64,000 nt of DNA. Source: Erpobdella octoculata (lineage: Eukaryota; Annelida; Clitellata; Hirudinida; Erpobdellidae). Location of the stretch: positions 17,374,549 to 17,438,548 of the forward strand of contig OZ022246.1 in assembly GCA_963978895.1 (NCBI GenBank), given 5' to 3'. The notes below the pieces were generated by a model. The model saw only the letters and a list, made by a program, of their open reading frames with translations. It ran no database searches and had not been told where the DNA came from. How positions within the stretch are numbered: the first letter of the stretch is position 1; each line of letters starts with the position of its first letter. Shown here piece by piece: positions 10,910 to 21,575 of this stretch. The translations under genes and the position numbers were made by a program.

Positions 10910-11066
10910 TGTAGTGTGCTGGCTGCTAGCTGCTAGGCTGGGCTATATATATATATAAGACTGACGCACCGCAGCGGCGCGCTCTGCGGATTAGAACTAT
11001 TTTAGGAACATTGCGTTTGATTTGAGTTTAGTTTTGATTTTATTCAAATAAGATTAAAATACAACA
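10910..11066 (+). repeat. 5' LTR of the Gypsy element
   Basis: Starts TG and ends CA. It contains a TATATATATATAA stretch (10944-10957) that could serve as a TATA box. The base after the LTR begins ATTGGCGACGAGGA (11067-11080), in primer-binding-site position; the priming tRNA was not identified. Confidence 0.93.
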
Positions 11067-11082
11067 ATTGGCGACGAGGATT

Positions 11083-12363
11083 ATGGCATTATCTATCGGT
11101 AGAATCGAACCTTTTGATGATACAATGGAACAGTGGAATATATATATCGAGCGCGTTGAGCAGTATTTCATTACTAACGACATTGATGAAAATAAACGAG
11201 TCCCGGCGTTATTGAGTCTAATAGGCAGTAAAACGTACGGCCTAGTACGCAATTTAACAGCACCGACAAAACCATCAACAAAGTCGTTCGCTGAGATTGT
11301 TGAAGTACTGCAATGTCATTTGTCTCCAAAACCACTGGTTATCGCAGAACGTTTTCGCTTCCACAAACGCGACCAGCATAAAGGCGAATCAATCAGTGCG
11401 TTTATCGCAGAGATACGTAAACTGTCGGAACACTGCGAGTTCGGCGAGGCACTCGATTCATCACTACGCGACCGTCTGGTTTGTGGGCTGAAGAACGAAG
11501 CAATTCAAAAACGACTCCTCACGGAAGAAACTTTAACTTTCAAACGTACAATCGACATTGCCATAGCCATGGAAACCGCTGCCAAGGATGCGACCGAGTT
11601 ACAAAGTGCACGCCATTCGTCAGATCAGGAGGTAATGCAGACTGGTAAACCTTCAAATTCAATAAATAAATATCTGCATTGCTACCGATGTCTGGCTACT
11701 GATCACGACCCGGCGGGATGTCTTTTTAAGTTTTCTGTCTGCCATGGGTGCTCTAAAAAAGGCCACATCCGTCTTGCCTGCAGGTCGACCCAGCGATCAA
11801 AGTTCATCCAGAAATCAATTCCTGGCGCAGGTAATCGAAGAAACGATGTACATGCTTTCAGCGACGATGAATCTCCATCTGTCAGCTCAATCGAAGTAGT
11901 GGATAACTATAATCTACAGTCAAATGCAAGAGAGAAAATATGGCTTACCGCCATAGTCAACAAAAAAACATTAAAAATGGAACTCGACACCGGTTCCGGC
12001 GTGTCACTGATCACAATTAACGACTACTGCAAAATGTTCAAAGATGTTCCTCTGACAGCCACAGACGTTCTGTTCCGAACGTATACAGGAGAAAAGCTGA
12101 AGCTTGCAAGTGTTATCGATGTGTCAGTTAAATATGCGGGGCAAACCGAGATGCTGAAACTGTATGTCGTCAGCAGGGGCGGACCACCACTGTTTGGGCG
12201 CGAGTGGCTTAAACATCTTAAACTTGATTGGCAACAACTGAAGTATGTAGAGCCAGAATACAACAGCGAGGACACACAAAAGATGCTCAATAGTCTACTG
12301 GAGAAATATAAGGATGTTTTTCCCCAGGTCTTGGAAAACTGCAAGAAATCGAGGCCAAGCTAA
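11083..12363 (+). pseudogene. Gypsy gag-protease frame
   Basis: The first ATG after the putative primer-binding site is 11083. The gag region is followed by two CX2CX4HX4C zinc knuckles (CYRCLATDHDPAGC and CHGCSKKGHIRLAC, about 11680-11780) and by an aspartic protease with active site DTGS (about 11986). The frame ends in a stop at 12361-12363 after a single-base shift near 12330. The RT frame continues beyond it, so this is a break rather than a natural gag-pol boundary. Confidence 0.9.
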
Positions 12364-12866
12364 CACTGGTGGATAACGCAAATCCGAGATTCTTAAAAGC
12401 GAGACAGTTACCGTATGCTTTTAGACCGAAGGTTGAGAAGGAACTGGATCAACTTGAACAAGAAGGAGTTCTGTCAAAGGTCAATCACAGTGACTGGGCG
12501 ACACCAATTGTACCAGTCGTGAAGCGTGACGGAAGTGTGAGGATTTGTGGTGATTTCAAAACAACACTGAATCCCGTTTTATGTGTCGATCAATATCCAT
12601 TACCATGCATTGAAGATATTTTTGCCTCATTGAGTGGCGGCCAGAAATTCAGCAAGATAGACCTACGACAGGCATATCTACAGATGGAAGTTCAGGAGAA
12701 TTGCAGAAAATTTTTGACAATAAACACACATCGAGGTCTGTATGGATACAATCGTCTCGTTTTTGGTGTCACTTCAGCTCCAGCAGTTTGGCAAAGAGCG
12801 ATTGATCAAGTGCTTCAAGGAATCCCTAACGTTCAGTGCATTTTGGATGACATGATTGTAACGTAA
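12364..12866 (+). pseudogene. Gypsy reverse transcriptase frame
   Basis: Contains the RT signatures KIDLRQAY and CILDDMIV, so the catalytic Asp pair is kept in an ILDD variant. A second frameshift follows right after the DD motif near 12864. Confidence 0.9.
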
Positions 12867-13605
12867 AAATGACAAAGATCACCTCGAGACACTGGAGAAG
12901 GTTCTTGAACGACTGCAGATGTACGGACTACGTGCAAACAAGAAGAAAACTAGTTTCTTTCAGAAACGAATTGTCTATTGTGGTCATGAAATTGACCGAA
13001 ATGGACTGCACAAAACACAAGACAAGATTGACGCTATTTTAGCAGCACCTGCTCCATGCAATCAGCAACAGCTAAGGTCTTTTAATGGATTGCTTCAATA
13101 TTACTCACGGTTCCTACCGAATTTATCAGCAGTAATGCGTCCACTTTACAGACTTCTTGAAAAACAAACAAGGTGGGCGTGGTCAACAGAGTGTGATCAA
13201 GCATTTACAGCTGTGAAACAACTAGTGACATCCGACCGAGTCTTAATGCACTATAATCCCAGTCTACCCATCAGACTGGCTTGTGATGCTAGCCCGTACG
13301 GCCTCGGTGCCGTGCTTTCCCACATCACATCAGACAACGTTGAACGACCGGTCGCCTTCGTTTCCCGTTCACTCAGTGCAGTGGAGCGTAACTACAGCCA
13401 GCTAGATAAAGAGGCCCTTTGTCTATACTGGGCGGCAAAGAAATTCTTTTCTTACATTTATGGTCGTCGCTTTACCTTAGTCACCGATCATCAACCGTTG
13501 GTTTCAATCTTCAATCCAAATAAATCTTTGCCGGCTATGTCAGCTATGACTGCTGCGGTATGCAGTGTTTTTATCCGGTCTCGATTACACGATCGAATTT
13601 CGTGA
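12867..13605 (+). pseudogene. Gypsy RT thumb and RNase H frame
   Basis: Continues with the RT connection (YCGHEIDRNGL, FNGLLQYYSRF) and RNase H (LACDASPYGLGAVL, LDKEALCLYWAAKKF, LVTDHQPL). A third frameshift near 13555 moves the reading into the integrase frame. Confidence 0.9.
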
Positions 13606-15067
13606 ATCTGGCAAACATGCGAACGCTGACTTTTTCTCTCGCCTTCCGCTGGCTACAGCCGACGATCATGAATCAGATGCGGCAGATGTTTTTGCGATCA
13701 GTCAACTAAACAGTCTGCCAGTCACCAGCAATGACCCCCTTTTGTTGCGCATATATCAACGTACTATGTCTGGTTGGAATCATGTTCTGCCACGCGACCA
13801 AGAGCTGACACCGTTCTACAACCGTCGGACTGAACTATCAGTTATCCAGGGATGCGTCATGTGGGGCATGAGGGTTGTTGTTCCCATGCCACTGCGTCAA
13901 CACATACTTAATCAACTACATGAAGGCCACAGTGGCATAGTTAAAATGAAAAATTTAGCACGCAGTTATGTGTGGTGGCCCGGCATACACCAAGAAATTG
14001 AACATGTTACAGCAAAATGTCCAGGGTGTATGGTCACACAAAATACACCAGCAACAGCACCTCTTCATCCTTGGGAGTGGCCGAGCAAACCGTGGCAGCG
14101 AATTCAGATTGACTATTGTGGCTTGTATTTAGGCTACATGTTTCTAGTCGTGGTTGATGCACACTCCAAGTGGCCAGAAGTTGCAATCACAAAATCGACG
14201 TCAGAACGAACGATTGAAACTTTGCGAGAAATTTTCAGTCCAAACGGAATTTGTGAACAACTAGTCAGTGACAATGCGCCACAGTTTACTTCAGACGAGC
14301 TTCTACAATTCATGAAGAACAACGGAATTGTAGACATTAAGTCTGTGCCGTATCACCCAGCAACCAACGGGTTGGCGGAACGTTTTGTACAAACACTCAA
14401 GAAAGCACTGAAATCCGCTCAAAGTGATGCAGGTACGCTGAGGAAGAAGTTGGCACAATTTCTGCTGACTTATCGTAACACGCCACATTCAGCGACAAAT
14501 GAAACACCAGCTAAGCTTTTCATGAGACGTTCATTAAGATCAAAGTTGGATTTACTGAGACCAAGTCTGGAAGACCGAGTGCATCATGCACAAATTAGAA
14601 CAATGGAGGGTCATTCAAGCAGCAAATTACGCGATTTTATGGAAGGACTAACGGTGGCAGTTTGTGATTACCGAGGCCAATATAAGTGGATGCCTGCGAC
14701 AGTAGTAAAACGTGCAGGTCCGCTGAGTTACGAGGTGAAGACAAAAACTACAAATCCGTCTATTTGGCGCCGTCATGTTGATCAGATGCGGGCCGCAGAA
14801 CCGTCAACCACTACATCAGTCTACAGCCCTCCTACACCAGTTCTCGATATGACAGCACAGCCGCTGCTGCAGGCAGTTTCGCCACCAAAATTTACAACTG
14901 TATCGGCACCTAGTGAGTCTACAACCAATGCAACACTCACCAACAGCACACCTAGAGTGGCAGCAGAGATCATGGAGCAACCTGTGGCCAATGCAGCAGT
15001 GAGCAGCGATACTGAAAGGCGTTACCCAAGCAGAACCAGTAAAGCTCCGAACAGGCTAATTATCTAG
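13565..15067 (+). CDS. Gypsy integrase frame (open, 3' part of pol)
   Basis: An uninterrupted 500-codon frame. It holds the end of RNase H, the HHCC zinc finger (HEGHSG...CPGC), the DDE core (D in IDYCG, D in SDNAPQF, E in LAERFVQTL) and a C-terminal domain ending at 15067. Integrase alone remains open in this copy. The first codons up to about 13630 belong to RNase H, so the listed start is only where the frame opens. Confidence 0.88.
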   Translation: MFLSGLDYTIEFRESGKHANADFFSRLPLATADDHESDAADVFAISQLNSLPVTSNDPLLLRIYQRTMSGWNHVLPRDQELTPFYNRRTELSVIQGCVMWGMRVVVPMPLRQHILNQLHEGHSGIVKMKNLARSYVWWPGIHQEIEHVTAKCPGCMVTQNTPATAPLHPWEWPSKPWQRIQIDYCGLYLGYMFLVVVDAHSKWPEVAITKSTSERTIETLREIFSPNGICEQLVSDNAPQFTSDELLQFMKNNGIVDIKSVPYHPATNGLAERFVQTLKKALKSAQSDAGTLRKKLAQFLLTYRNTPHSATNETPAKLFMRRSLRSKLDLLRPSLEDRVHHAQIRTMEGHSSSKLRDFMEGLTVAVCDYRGQYKWMPATVVKRAGPLSYEVKTKTTNPSIWRRHVDQMRAAEPSTTTSVYSPPTPVLDMTAQPLLQAVSPPKFTTVSAPSESTTNATLTNSTPRVAAEIMEQPVANAAVSSDTERRYPSRTSKAPNRLII

Positions 15068-15079
15068 AAAGGGAGGAAT
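15066..15079 (+). other. Polypurine tract of the Gypsy element
   Basis: AGAAAGGGAGGAAT lies immediately before the 3' LTR, in the position of the plus-strand primer. Confidence 0.85.
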
Positions 15080-15238
15080 TGTAGTGTGCTGGCTGCTAGC
15101 TGCTAGGCTGCGCTATATATATATATATAAGACTGACGCACAGCAGCGGCGCGCGCTGCGGATTAGAACTATTTTAGGAACATTGCGTTTGATTTGAGTT
15201 TAGTTTTGATTTTATTCAAATAAGATTAAAATACAACA
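15080..15238 (+). repeat. 3' LTR of the Gypsy element
   Basis: Matches the 5' LTR (10910-11066) except for about three substitutions and one extra TA. Flanked by the aaaat duplication at 15239. Confidence 0.93.
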
Positions 15239-15317
15239 AAAATGATATCCCATGGGCCAGATATACAATATTACCTCCTGCTTAATTCTGTTCGTCCCGA
15301 ATAGCTAAGCCGACTCC

Positions 15318-15517
15318 TGTCGTGATCATAAGTGGTGAATGGTTACCTACTGTAACTTTGTTTGTTTACTGATTTTAAAATGTTTATTATTTTACAAGCT
15401 AGACAAGGCAACAATATTATATCATGTTATAAAGCGATATAAATATTCTGTTAATAATATTTAAATCAATGGTAAATGTTATGATACTAAGATCATAACG
15501 ACATTCATAATATAACA
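15318..15517 (-). repeat. LTR of gag-only element, copy 1
   Basis: On the - strand the LTR runs TGTTATATTATG...GATCACGACA (200 bp). It is preceded by a polypurine tract (GGGAGAAAGGGAGA). Similarity to 38245-38459 extends through ACAAACAAAGTTA and ends at the same CACGACA. This is the 3' LTR of the element described in the next entry. Confidence 0.8.
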
Positions 15518-16572
15518 TCTCCCTTTCTCCCACAGAACCATGATTTTAATCATAACTGCAGCGGGATGGAGATTTAATTATTCTTCTGTACCTGGTTGTA
15601 GGTAGATTTTCTTGTTGTAGATTTAAATTTTCTGGGTCTTGCTGGTTGCAAGCTAGATTTTCAGTAGGTTCTGGATGTTCTTGAGTAGGAAAAAATCATT
15701 GAATGTTTTGACTTCTGCTTTCTCTTGTTAGAAACAAGAAACAAAGATTTCTTGTATACACTCTACCTTCATCTGTAGCGCCTTGAAGCAAAACCTTATC
15801 TTGTGTGGAATGACTTCTTTTATGACCCACTTTCTTCCAAGGATTAGCCTGAATCTCATGGGGTATTAAAGTCTCACTTTTCTGAAAATTGCGATGACTG
15901 AGACAATTATCACTATCACAAGACAAAGCATGGGTTGCATTTACCTGCTTTGAATGACACTTACAAGCAAAATGATTCATTTTTTCCACAGGATGGAACC
16001 TTCTACAAAATGTAACTTTGATTTAGAGTGTGTTGGATATTATTTACAGCAAAAACTTCCACTTCAGCTTCACCTGTAATGGTTCTGACCTGGGCCTTTG
16101 ATGACTCCACCGCTCTGCAAATGTTTAGCACTCGCTGTAAGGGCAGATCATCTTCATGGAGAAAAACTTCTAGAAGTGTACTGTCAGCACATCTTAGCAC
16201 AATTCTGTCCCTAATCATGTCCTCCAACTGATCATCAAACCTGCATGATTTGGCTTTATTTTAGAGTCTGGTTAAAAAGGAATTGATTGATTCATCTGGC
16301 TGTTGTGATAACTGCCAGAAGGCAAAACGTTCACCAATCACATTTTCCTTGGGATAAAATATTCCTGAAATTTTGCTATAACGATTTCCAATTTGTTCTT
16401 TCAGACTCGCTCTCCGGGTTTTGGCGTCAATTTTTGAGTTGAGGTCGAAAAATATCTGGCTCTTGTTGATTGCCGAATCAACTCTCGAATCGAAGGCGAA
16501 TATAATAGTAGTATTAATAATAATAAACCAAATAAATACTAATTTATAAATTGAAATTACCGAGAGCCACAA
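15518..16572 (-). pseudogene. Gag-only Ty3/Gypsy derivative, copy 1 (gag fused to integrase tail)
   Basis: Reading on the - strand: gag matrix-like part (16572-16261, ...FAFWQLSQQPDESINSF), gag middle (16227-16003, MEDMIRDRIVLRCAD) and a zinc-knuckle remnant. Next come SETLIPHEIQANPWKKVG and DEGRVYTRNLCFLFLT, the latter typical of the far C-terminus of Gypsy integrases. Protease, RT, RNase H and the integrase core are absent. Copy 2 (38245-39650) has the same join. Stops break the reading. Confidence 0.8.
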
Positions 16573-16608
16573 AGGTTGAAGTATAATAAAAAGTAATTTA
16601 CTCAGTGT

Positions 16609-16990
16609 TGGGTAAAATCACATTTCAAATGATTTGAAATCAAAATCATTCACTTCAGAGTGATTTTGAAATCAAAATCATTTTTTCTTTCCACCAAAAA
16701 ATGATTTTAAATCAAAATCATGATTTTGATGATTTAAAATCATGAAATCATTACATTAAAATTGCTACTGATGATAATTCTTCTAGAATTCATTACAAGT
16801 CACAAAATCTGTATTTCAAAAAATGCTTTGGTTTAGTTTCAAGAGTGCTAATTTTTCAAAAAGTGAATCAGAAAGTCTGTTTCTTCATGGCGTCTCAATC
16901 AAATCTGCCATACCCATAGCGTATAGACGCTCAACAGGCGCAGATGAAGGAATAGTGTGTTGTAGTACACGAACATCTTCCTGACAATCT
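16609..16990 (+). mobile_element. hAT element fragment (CAGTGTTGGG terminus)
   Basis: Begins CAGTGTTGGG, a hAT-type terminus, followed by an array of ATTTGAAATCAAAATCAT words (16620-16745) that are near palindromes. No transposase is seen before the next element. The right end is unclear. Confidence 0.55.
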
Positions 16991-16993
16991 GGT

Positions 16994-18960
16994 ATGAATC
17001 AAGGTGCTGCAAAGAGCAGTCTGTATAAAATAAAAGGCCTTGCACCAGGTATGATGGTAATGACGAGGAAGACATTATCAGACAGAATTAATGTTAAGCA
17101 TGAACAAGTGCATAACGAGCTCAACACAGTTGGAGAAAAAGAGGGTCTAGCACTAGTTTTCGCGGTAAGAAAGTTTCACCGTTATATTTATGGACGCCAC
17201 TTTACTCTATTACCAGACCATCAACCCCTACTTGCCATTTTTGGCAACAAAAAAGGCATACCATCATATACAGCAAACAGACTCCAACGCTGGGCTCTAA
17301 CACTACTTGCTTATGATTTCAAAATTGAATACTGCAGAACCACGTCCTTTGGACAAGCCGACACACTTTTGCGCCTAATAGGCCACATAAAACATCAGAT
17401 GAAGACACATTGATAGCAACTATCAATCAAGATATAAACTCCCTGTACATCAATGCCGTCAAACAACTTCCAGTCTCAAATAAAGAAATCTGTGACGCAA
17501 CAAAAACAGACAATGAGTTGAAAGCCCTTCTCCAATATGTCAAAAAAGGAAAGTGGAAAGAAAACATGGCACTGGAAACAAACCAACTCGAACTCTTAAA
17601 AAAAAGGAATAACGATACATGAAGACTGTTTATTCTTTGGTTCTCGAATAATCATCCCTCAGGTTTTGCAAAAACGAGTACTTAAAATGCTTCACAAAGG
17701 CCACCCGGGTATTACGCGAATAAAGATAATTGCTCGAGAACACGTTTATTTGAGCGGCATTGATAAAGACATAGAAAACTGGACACGCAGCTGTTCTTCA
17801 TGCCAACAAGCAGCTAAATCACCCATAAAACACACTTTATGTTCATGGCCGAAAGAAACCAAACCCTGGAGTCGAATCCACATCGATTATGCTGGACCGC
17901 TCCATGGAAAAATGCATCTCGTAGTAGTAGAGGCATTCTCAAAATGGCCAGAAATATTAGAGATGACAAACAGTACCACATCCAACACGATAAATGCACT
18001 CCAGTGGATCTTTGCACAATTTGGATTGCCTGAAACAATTGTCAGTGACAACGGCACACAATTCACCTCAACTGTTTTTTCACGAATACTGTGCAGAAAA
18101 CGAGATCAAACACGTTAGATAACCACCATATCACCCACAATCAAATGGCCAGGCCGAACGATTTGTAGACACTTTCAAAAGAGCTTTGATTAAATTAAGA
18201 AATGACAGAACTTACAAAGAATCTCTTCAAACGTTTTTATTCAGCTACAGAACCACTCCTTGCGCTTCATCACAGAACGGTTACTCTCCAGCCGAAAATT
18301 TCCTAAGCAGACAATTACGTTCGGTCTTAAGCGAATTACATCCGAAAAACATCAAACATTCAACACCTCAATCAAATGACATGGAGAAACAATTCAACCG
18401 TCATCATGGGGCACGACCTCGACAGTTCCAAAACGGTGACCTGGTGTTTGTTCGCGATTATCGACCGGGACCTGTCATGTGGATACCAGGACAGATTGTT
18501 CGTAGAAGGAGAAGAGTTCTGTACGATACATTCGTAAAGGGAACGGTCTGGAAGCGCCACATCAACCAGTTACGCCCACGTCAAAAATCAAAGTTTACGA
18601 CAACACTACTCGAAACATTTGACTTACCTTATCAGAATATAAGACAAGGAGAAAATGCCGAAACAACTGCTGAGCCTGGTCAAATGGTGGAAAAGAACAT
18701 TAACACAAAAAGAGGCATTCTGAAAGGTCAGGATTCAGACTGTTTAAAAAAATCTGTTCGTTTTCAACTAGACACCGAACACCAGCCAGAACAGCCTACA
18801 CAAGACTTTACAGCAACGCCATTCCCTTGTACTGATAGCTCAGAATCAGTAGTACCACGTTCACCGTCATCATTACAACTGAGACGTTCTGACAGACAAC
18901 GACACGCTCCATCTCGACTTGTAACAAATCACCAAAGCAAGTCATATACCAGTGGTGTCT
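16994..18960 (+). pseudogene. Ty3/Gypsy RNase H-integrase relic
   Basis: RNase H end (LALVFAVRKFHRYIYGRHF, LLPDHQPLLAIF) lies at 17140-17390. The integrase zinc finger (HKGHPG...CSSC) and first two catalytic Asp motifs (IDYAGPL, VSDNGTQF) lie at 17666-18118. After a frameshift near 18085, AERFVDTFKRAL supplies the Glu region, and the C-terminal domain ends near 18955 in a short purine run before (TA)n. Gag, protease, RT and both LTRs are missing. It is a different family from the 10.9-kb element. Confidence 0.87.
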
Positions 18961-18973
18961 ATCTTAGGAGAGA

Positions 18974-19014
18974 GGCATATATATATATGTATATATATAT
19001 ATGTATATGTATAT

Positions 19015-19045
<31 letters not shown>

Positions 19046-19046
19046 A
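18974..19046. repeat. (TA)n/(TATG)n tract
   Basis: Mixed TATATG and TATATACA dinucleotide repeat between the Gypsy relic and the Helitron 3' end. Confidence 0.9.
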
Positions 19047-19051
19047 ATTAA

Positions 19052-19947
19052 CTAGAGATAGCCCGTCAAAAATGACGGAAGTTTTAAAATACGCGCCCGT
19101 TATTATAAAAATAGTCAACAAAAACAAAATGACATTTGATAACCATAAAAAAAAATTATATATATAAGCAAATCAAAAATTTTTTGTCTATCTGGATTGG
19201 CCGTGTCTGACATGAGGCTTTTAAGAAAATCGGGATATTCAAGTGTATTACCGTGAATGTCAATTGGTTTTGGCAACATTACCTTGCCTTTTCGACAACA
19301 TGAAGTGAATAGTCCATCTGATGGTTGCTCTGCAGCAAAATTTCTTGATCGACATGAAGTACATAAAACAATCATGTTGATCGAATTGAGTTTCGTTGAA
19401 GTTAATTGCTTCGTTACGAACTGCCTCACTCGCACGATCTCGTGCTAAAAGTTGGGAGATCGCATTAGCAGCTCGATGTAGCTGCAATTCATTGGGAGAC
19501 ATTTGTTCAACTCGATGGCGTTGCGAGGCAGCATTGGTTTCTCGATGTAGTTGCAATTCATTGGGAGACATTTGTTCAACTCGATGGCGTTGCGAGGCAG
19601 CATTGGTTTCTCGATGTAGGAAAAACAAAACTAATATATATATATATATATTACTTTATTTGTCAATTATTAAAATTCATATATATAATTTGATATATAT
19701 ATATATAATATATATCAATGATAAATTTTTTTTATTTAATAACTACTATACGACTAATTACGTAAGCGTGACAGAATCAGTGAGTGAGTGACGAAGGCTA
19801 CTATATCATAGATGATAAAAAAAATGTATTTAATAACTACTGAATACTAATAGAAATATCTTCGATAATATAGTAGCTATACGACTAATTACGTAAGCGT
19901 GACAGAATCAGTAAGTGAGTGAGTGACGGGGGCTACTATATTATAGA
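19052..19947 (-). mobile_element. Helitron derivative carrying only the N-terminal zinc-finger region
   Basis: On the - strand it starts TCTATAATATAG at 19947 and ends at CTAG (19055-19052). A perfect hairpin precedes the end (CCGTCA, TTTT, TGACGG). Both marks are diagnostic for Helitrons. Inside, 19628-19130 encodes the N-terminal part of Helitron proteins (CTSCRSRNFAAEQPSDG, TSCCRKGKVMLPKP) preceded by a tandem peptide repeat (RHRVEQMSPNELQLHRETNA, twice). Rep and helicase are missing. A second 5' end lies inside at about 19812. Confidence 0.8.
19745..19947 (-). repeat. Duplicated Helitron 5' terminus
   Basis: About 70 bp containing GTGACAGAATCAGT, GTGAGTGACG and GGCTACTATAT occurs twice (19747-19812 and 19880-19947). 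Each copy, read on the - strand, begins ATCTAT.ATATAGTAGCC, so the element has two tandem 5' ends. Confidence 0.75.
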
Positions 19948-20830
19948 TTTGACGATTCTCAGAGAAGTGGAACATTCAACGTTGATGTGTGCGTTGAATT
20001 TTAGTGTCAGAAAAGGATTGTAAGGCACGACATTACGATTATCCATCAACGATCCTCTAACTGTTACTTGCTCATCACAGCGACGACGATAGGAAGGATA
20101 TCCATTCACATTGAGTTGAGTGTGTTCATTAAACTCCTTAGGATACTGCTTTGAACACTTTCCATCCTTCATGCATGGTGCGTTTGGATATCTGATGCCG
20201 CATGGGCCATGTATCATGCATTTTAGCACTATTTCGCGAAGCTTAGGACTATTAACTCTAGGAATTTATGCAGAAATGAATTGATCAATTCGTTCGGGTG
20301 TTGTGAATTTATTTTCGGCTCTCAATGTTACTAAGATATGCGCGTGCGGCAGCCCTCTTTTCTGAAACTCAATAGAATAGACAAATGCGACTGCTTTTAC
20401 GAAAATTCCATTTGAAGTGACGTATTTTATCAATGAGTCTAGCTTAATTTTAAAAACCCTTGCGACTAAGTCAGGACGATCTGTGGTGTCCTCTCCTGGT
20501 TTCAAATTGCTTAAAATTTCTTTCCAGCTCGGATTAGCGGTGATGGTGATGAACAAATCAGGTGGACCCCATTTTGCAAATATGGACATGGCGTCACAAC
20601 TTCGCTCTCTCATGTTTCGAGGTGAGCCTTCAAAACTCGATGGAAGAATCACGGATATTCCACCTGCTATTTGTTAATTTTGAGCCACATTCGCCACATG
20701 ATCAGTGAGTCCTTGATACTGCTCGGCACGCAGTCGCTTCTGATTATGTCGAATGAAGTTGAGATTGTTCGCTTCGACTTGTAAATAAGAATCAATGATC
20801 CATTGCTGAGTAAGCCTTCTGAACATTAAT
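19948..20830 (-). pseudogene. Helitron Rep (rolling-circle replication initiator) relic
   Basis: The - strand from 20830 reads QQWIIDSYLQVEANNLNFIR, then after a stop SSFEGSPRNM. Next are ITANPSWKEI, DRPDLVARVFKIKLD and VYSIEFQKRGLPHAHILV, which contains the HxH of the Rep motif. After another break come GPCGIRYPNAPCMKDGKCSK and VPYNPFLTLKFNAHIN. These are in family order. The catalytic YY motif and helicase are not present. The relic is cut at 19947 by the Helitron derivative above. Confidence 0.88.
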
Positions 20831-20884
20831 TCATAGGAAAAACAAAACTAATAAATAAATATATATATATATATATATATTTAT

Positions 20885-21092
20885 TATTGTTATATTAACG
20901 TTGTTGACAAGTCGAGCGAATAGCTGGAAAGAAGACACGGACTCCACCGGAAGACGGTCATCGGACAAGTCACCAACGCCGCGGCCACTCACACTTTCCG
21001 GACTGGAGTTATCACGTGATGGGGATCCGGTGGAGTCCGTGTCTTCTTTCCAGCTATTCGCTCGACTTGTCAACAACGTTAATATAACAATA
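20885..21092. repeat. Perfect 66-bp inverted repeat with 76-nt loop
   Basis: The arm at 20885-20950 is exactly reverse-complementary to 21027-21092 over 66 bp. The GC-rich loop (20951-21026) contains CACGTGATGGGGATC and GCCGCGGCC. Base composition differs from the AT-rich surroundings. Transcription from either strand would give a long hairpin. Confidence 0.95.
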
Positions 21093-21387
21093 CGACGCGG
21101 TAGACGTACCTAGCCTGATTGCGTGCACCTGACAACAATTACCTAGCGCATAGTTGCGTAAATACCTGCGCTGCGGCCACTATCGCCATGTTTTCGTTTT
21201 GTTTACAATTATTTTCCGCTTCGGTTTTTACTAATCTTGTACGTTAGTTACCTACCTTTTATATATTGCTTTCCACTTTCCATACGTTGTTTTTCTATTT
21301 CAGTTTTCATTAACGTTTATTCTTGTCGTTTTATAGTTTCATTCTATTTTCGCATTATAGTAAATACATTTTAACTTCTTAATTTAA

Positions 21388-21431
21388 AGGGCTCCGAAGA
21401 TGCTTTTCTGCGAAACCGATCGGTCAGCCCT
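21388..21431 (+). ncRNA. Hammerhead ribozyme motif R2 (PLE, one core substitution)
   Basis: Helix I is AGGGCU/AGCCCU, a perfect 6 bp. The core reads CCGAAGA (U4 changed to C), followed by the extra U. Helix II is a short GC/GC, then GAA. Helix III is the palindrome ACCGAUCGGU, with cleavage site GUC. The core substitution should abolish activity, yet the helices remain intact. Confidence 0.6.
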
Positions 21432-21467
21432 CGTTTTTAATAAATCTATTTAAAAAGCGGAGTTATC

Positions 21468-21553
21468 ATGAATTCAAGAGATTTTGAAAGCTTGGTGAAA
21501 AAACGTATCAACGCAAAGTGGTCTATCATTTTTAACAGAGCATGCCAAAAAGA
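21468..21553 (+). pseudogene. PLE N-terminal fragment
   Basis: The ATG opens NSRDFESLVKKRINAKWSI and IFNRACQKEN, then (TA)n at 21556-21575. It has the same KW..IF.RAC core and the same stopping point as the other PLE terminal repeats. Confidence 0.75.
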
Positions 21554-21575
21554 AAATATATATATATATATATAT

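Larger units (their letters stand above)
10910..15238 (+). mobile_element. Ty3/Gypsy LTR retrotransposon, near full length
   Basis: Two LTRs of about 157-159 bp (TGTAGTG...ACAACA) bound a 4.0-kb interior with gag, protease, RT, RNase H and integrase in Ty3/Gypsy order. A 5-bp duplication, aaaat, lies at 10905-10909 and 15239-15243. The LTRs differ at only about three substitutions plus one TA unit, so insertion is recent. Even so, the pol frame is broken in three places. It sits in cyclophilin intron 3, 210 bp after exon 3, in sense orientation. The short LTRs and a single gag-pol unit resemble the Mag group. Confidence 0.93.

Noticed and set aside
20901..21113. Conserved peptide gene (SRANSWKEDTDSTG) on both strands
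   Set aside because: The two frames are identical only because the DNA is a perfect inverted repeat.
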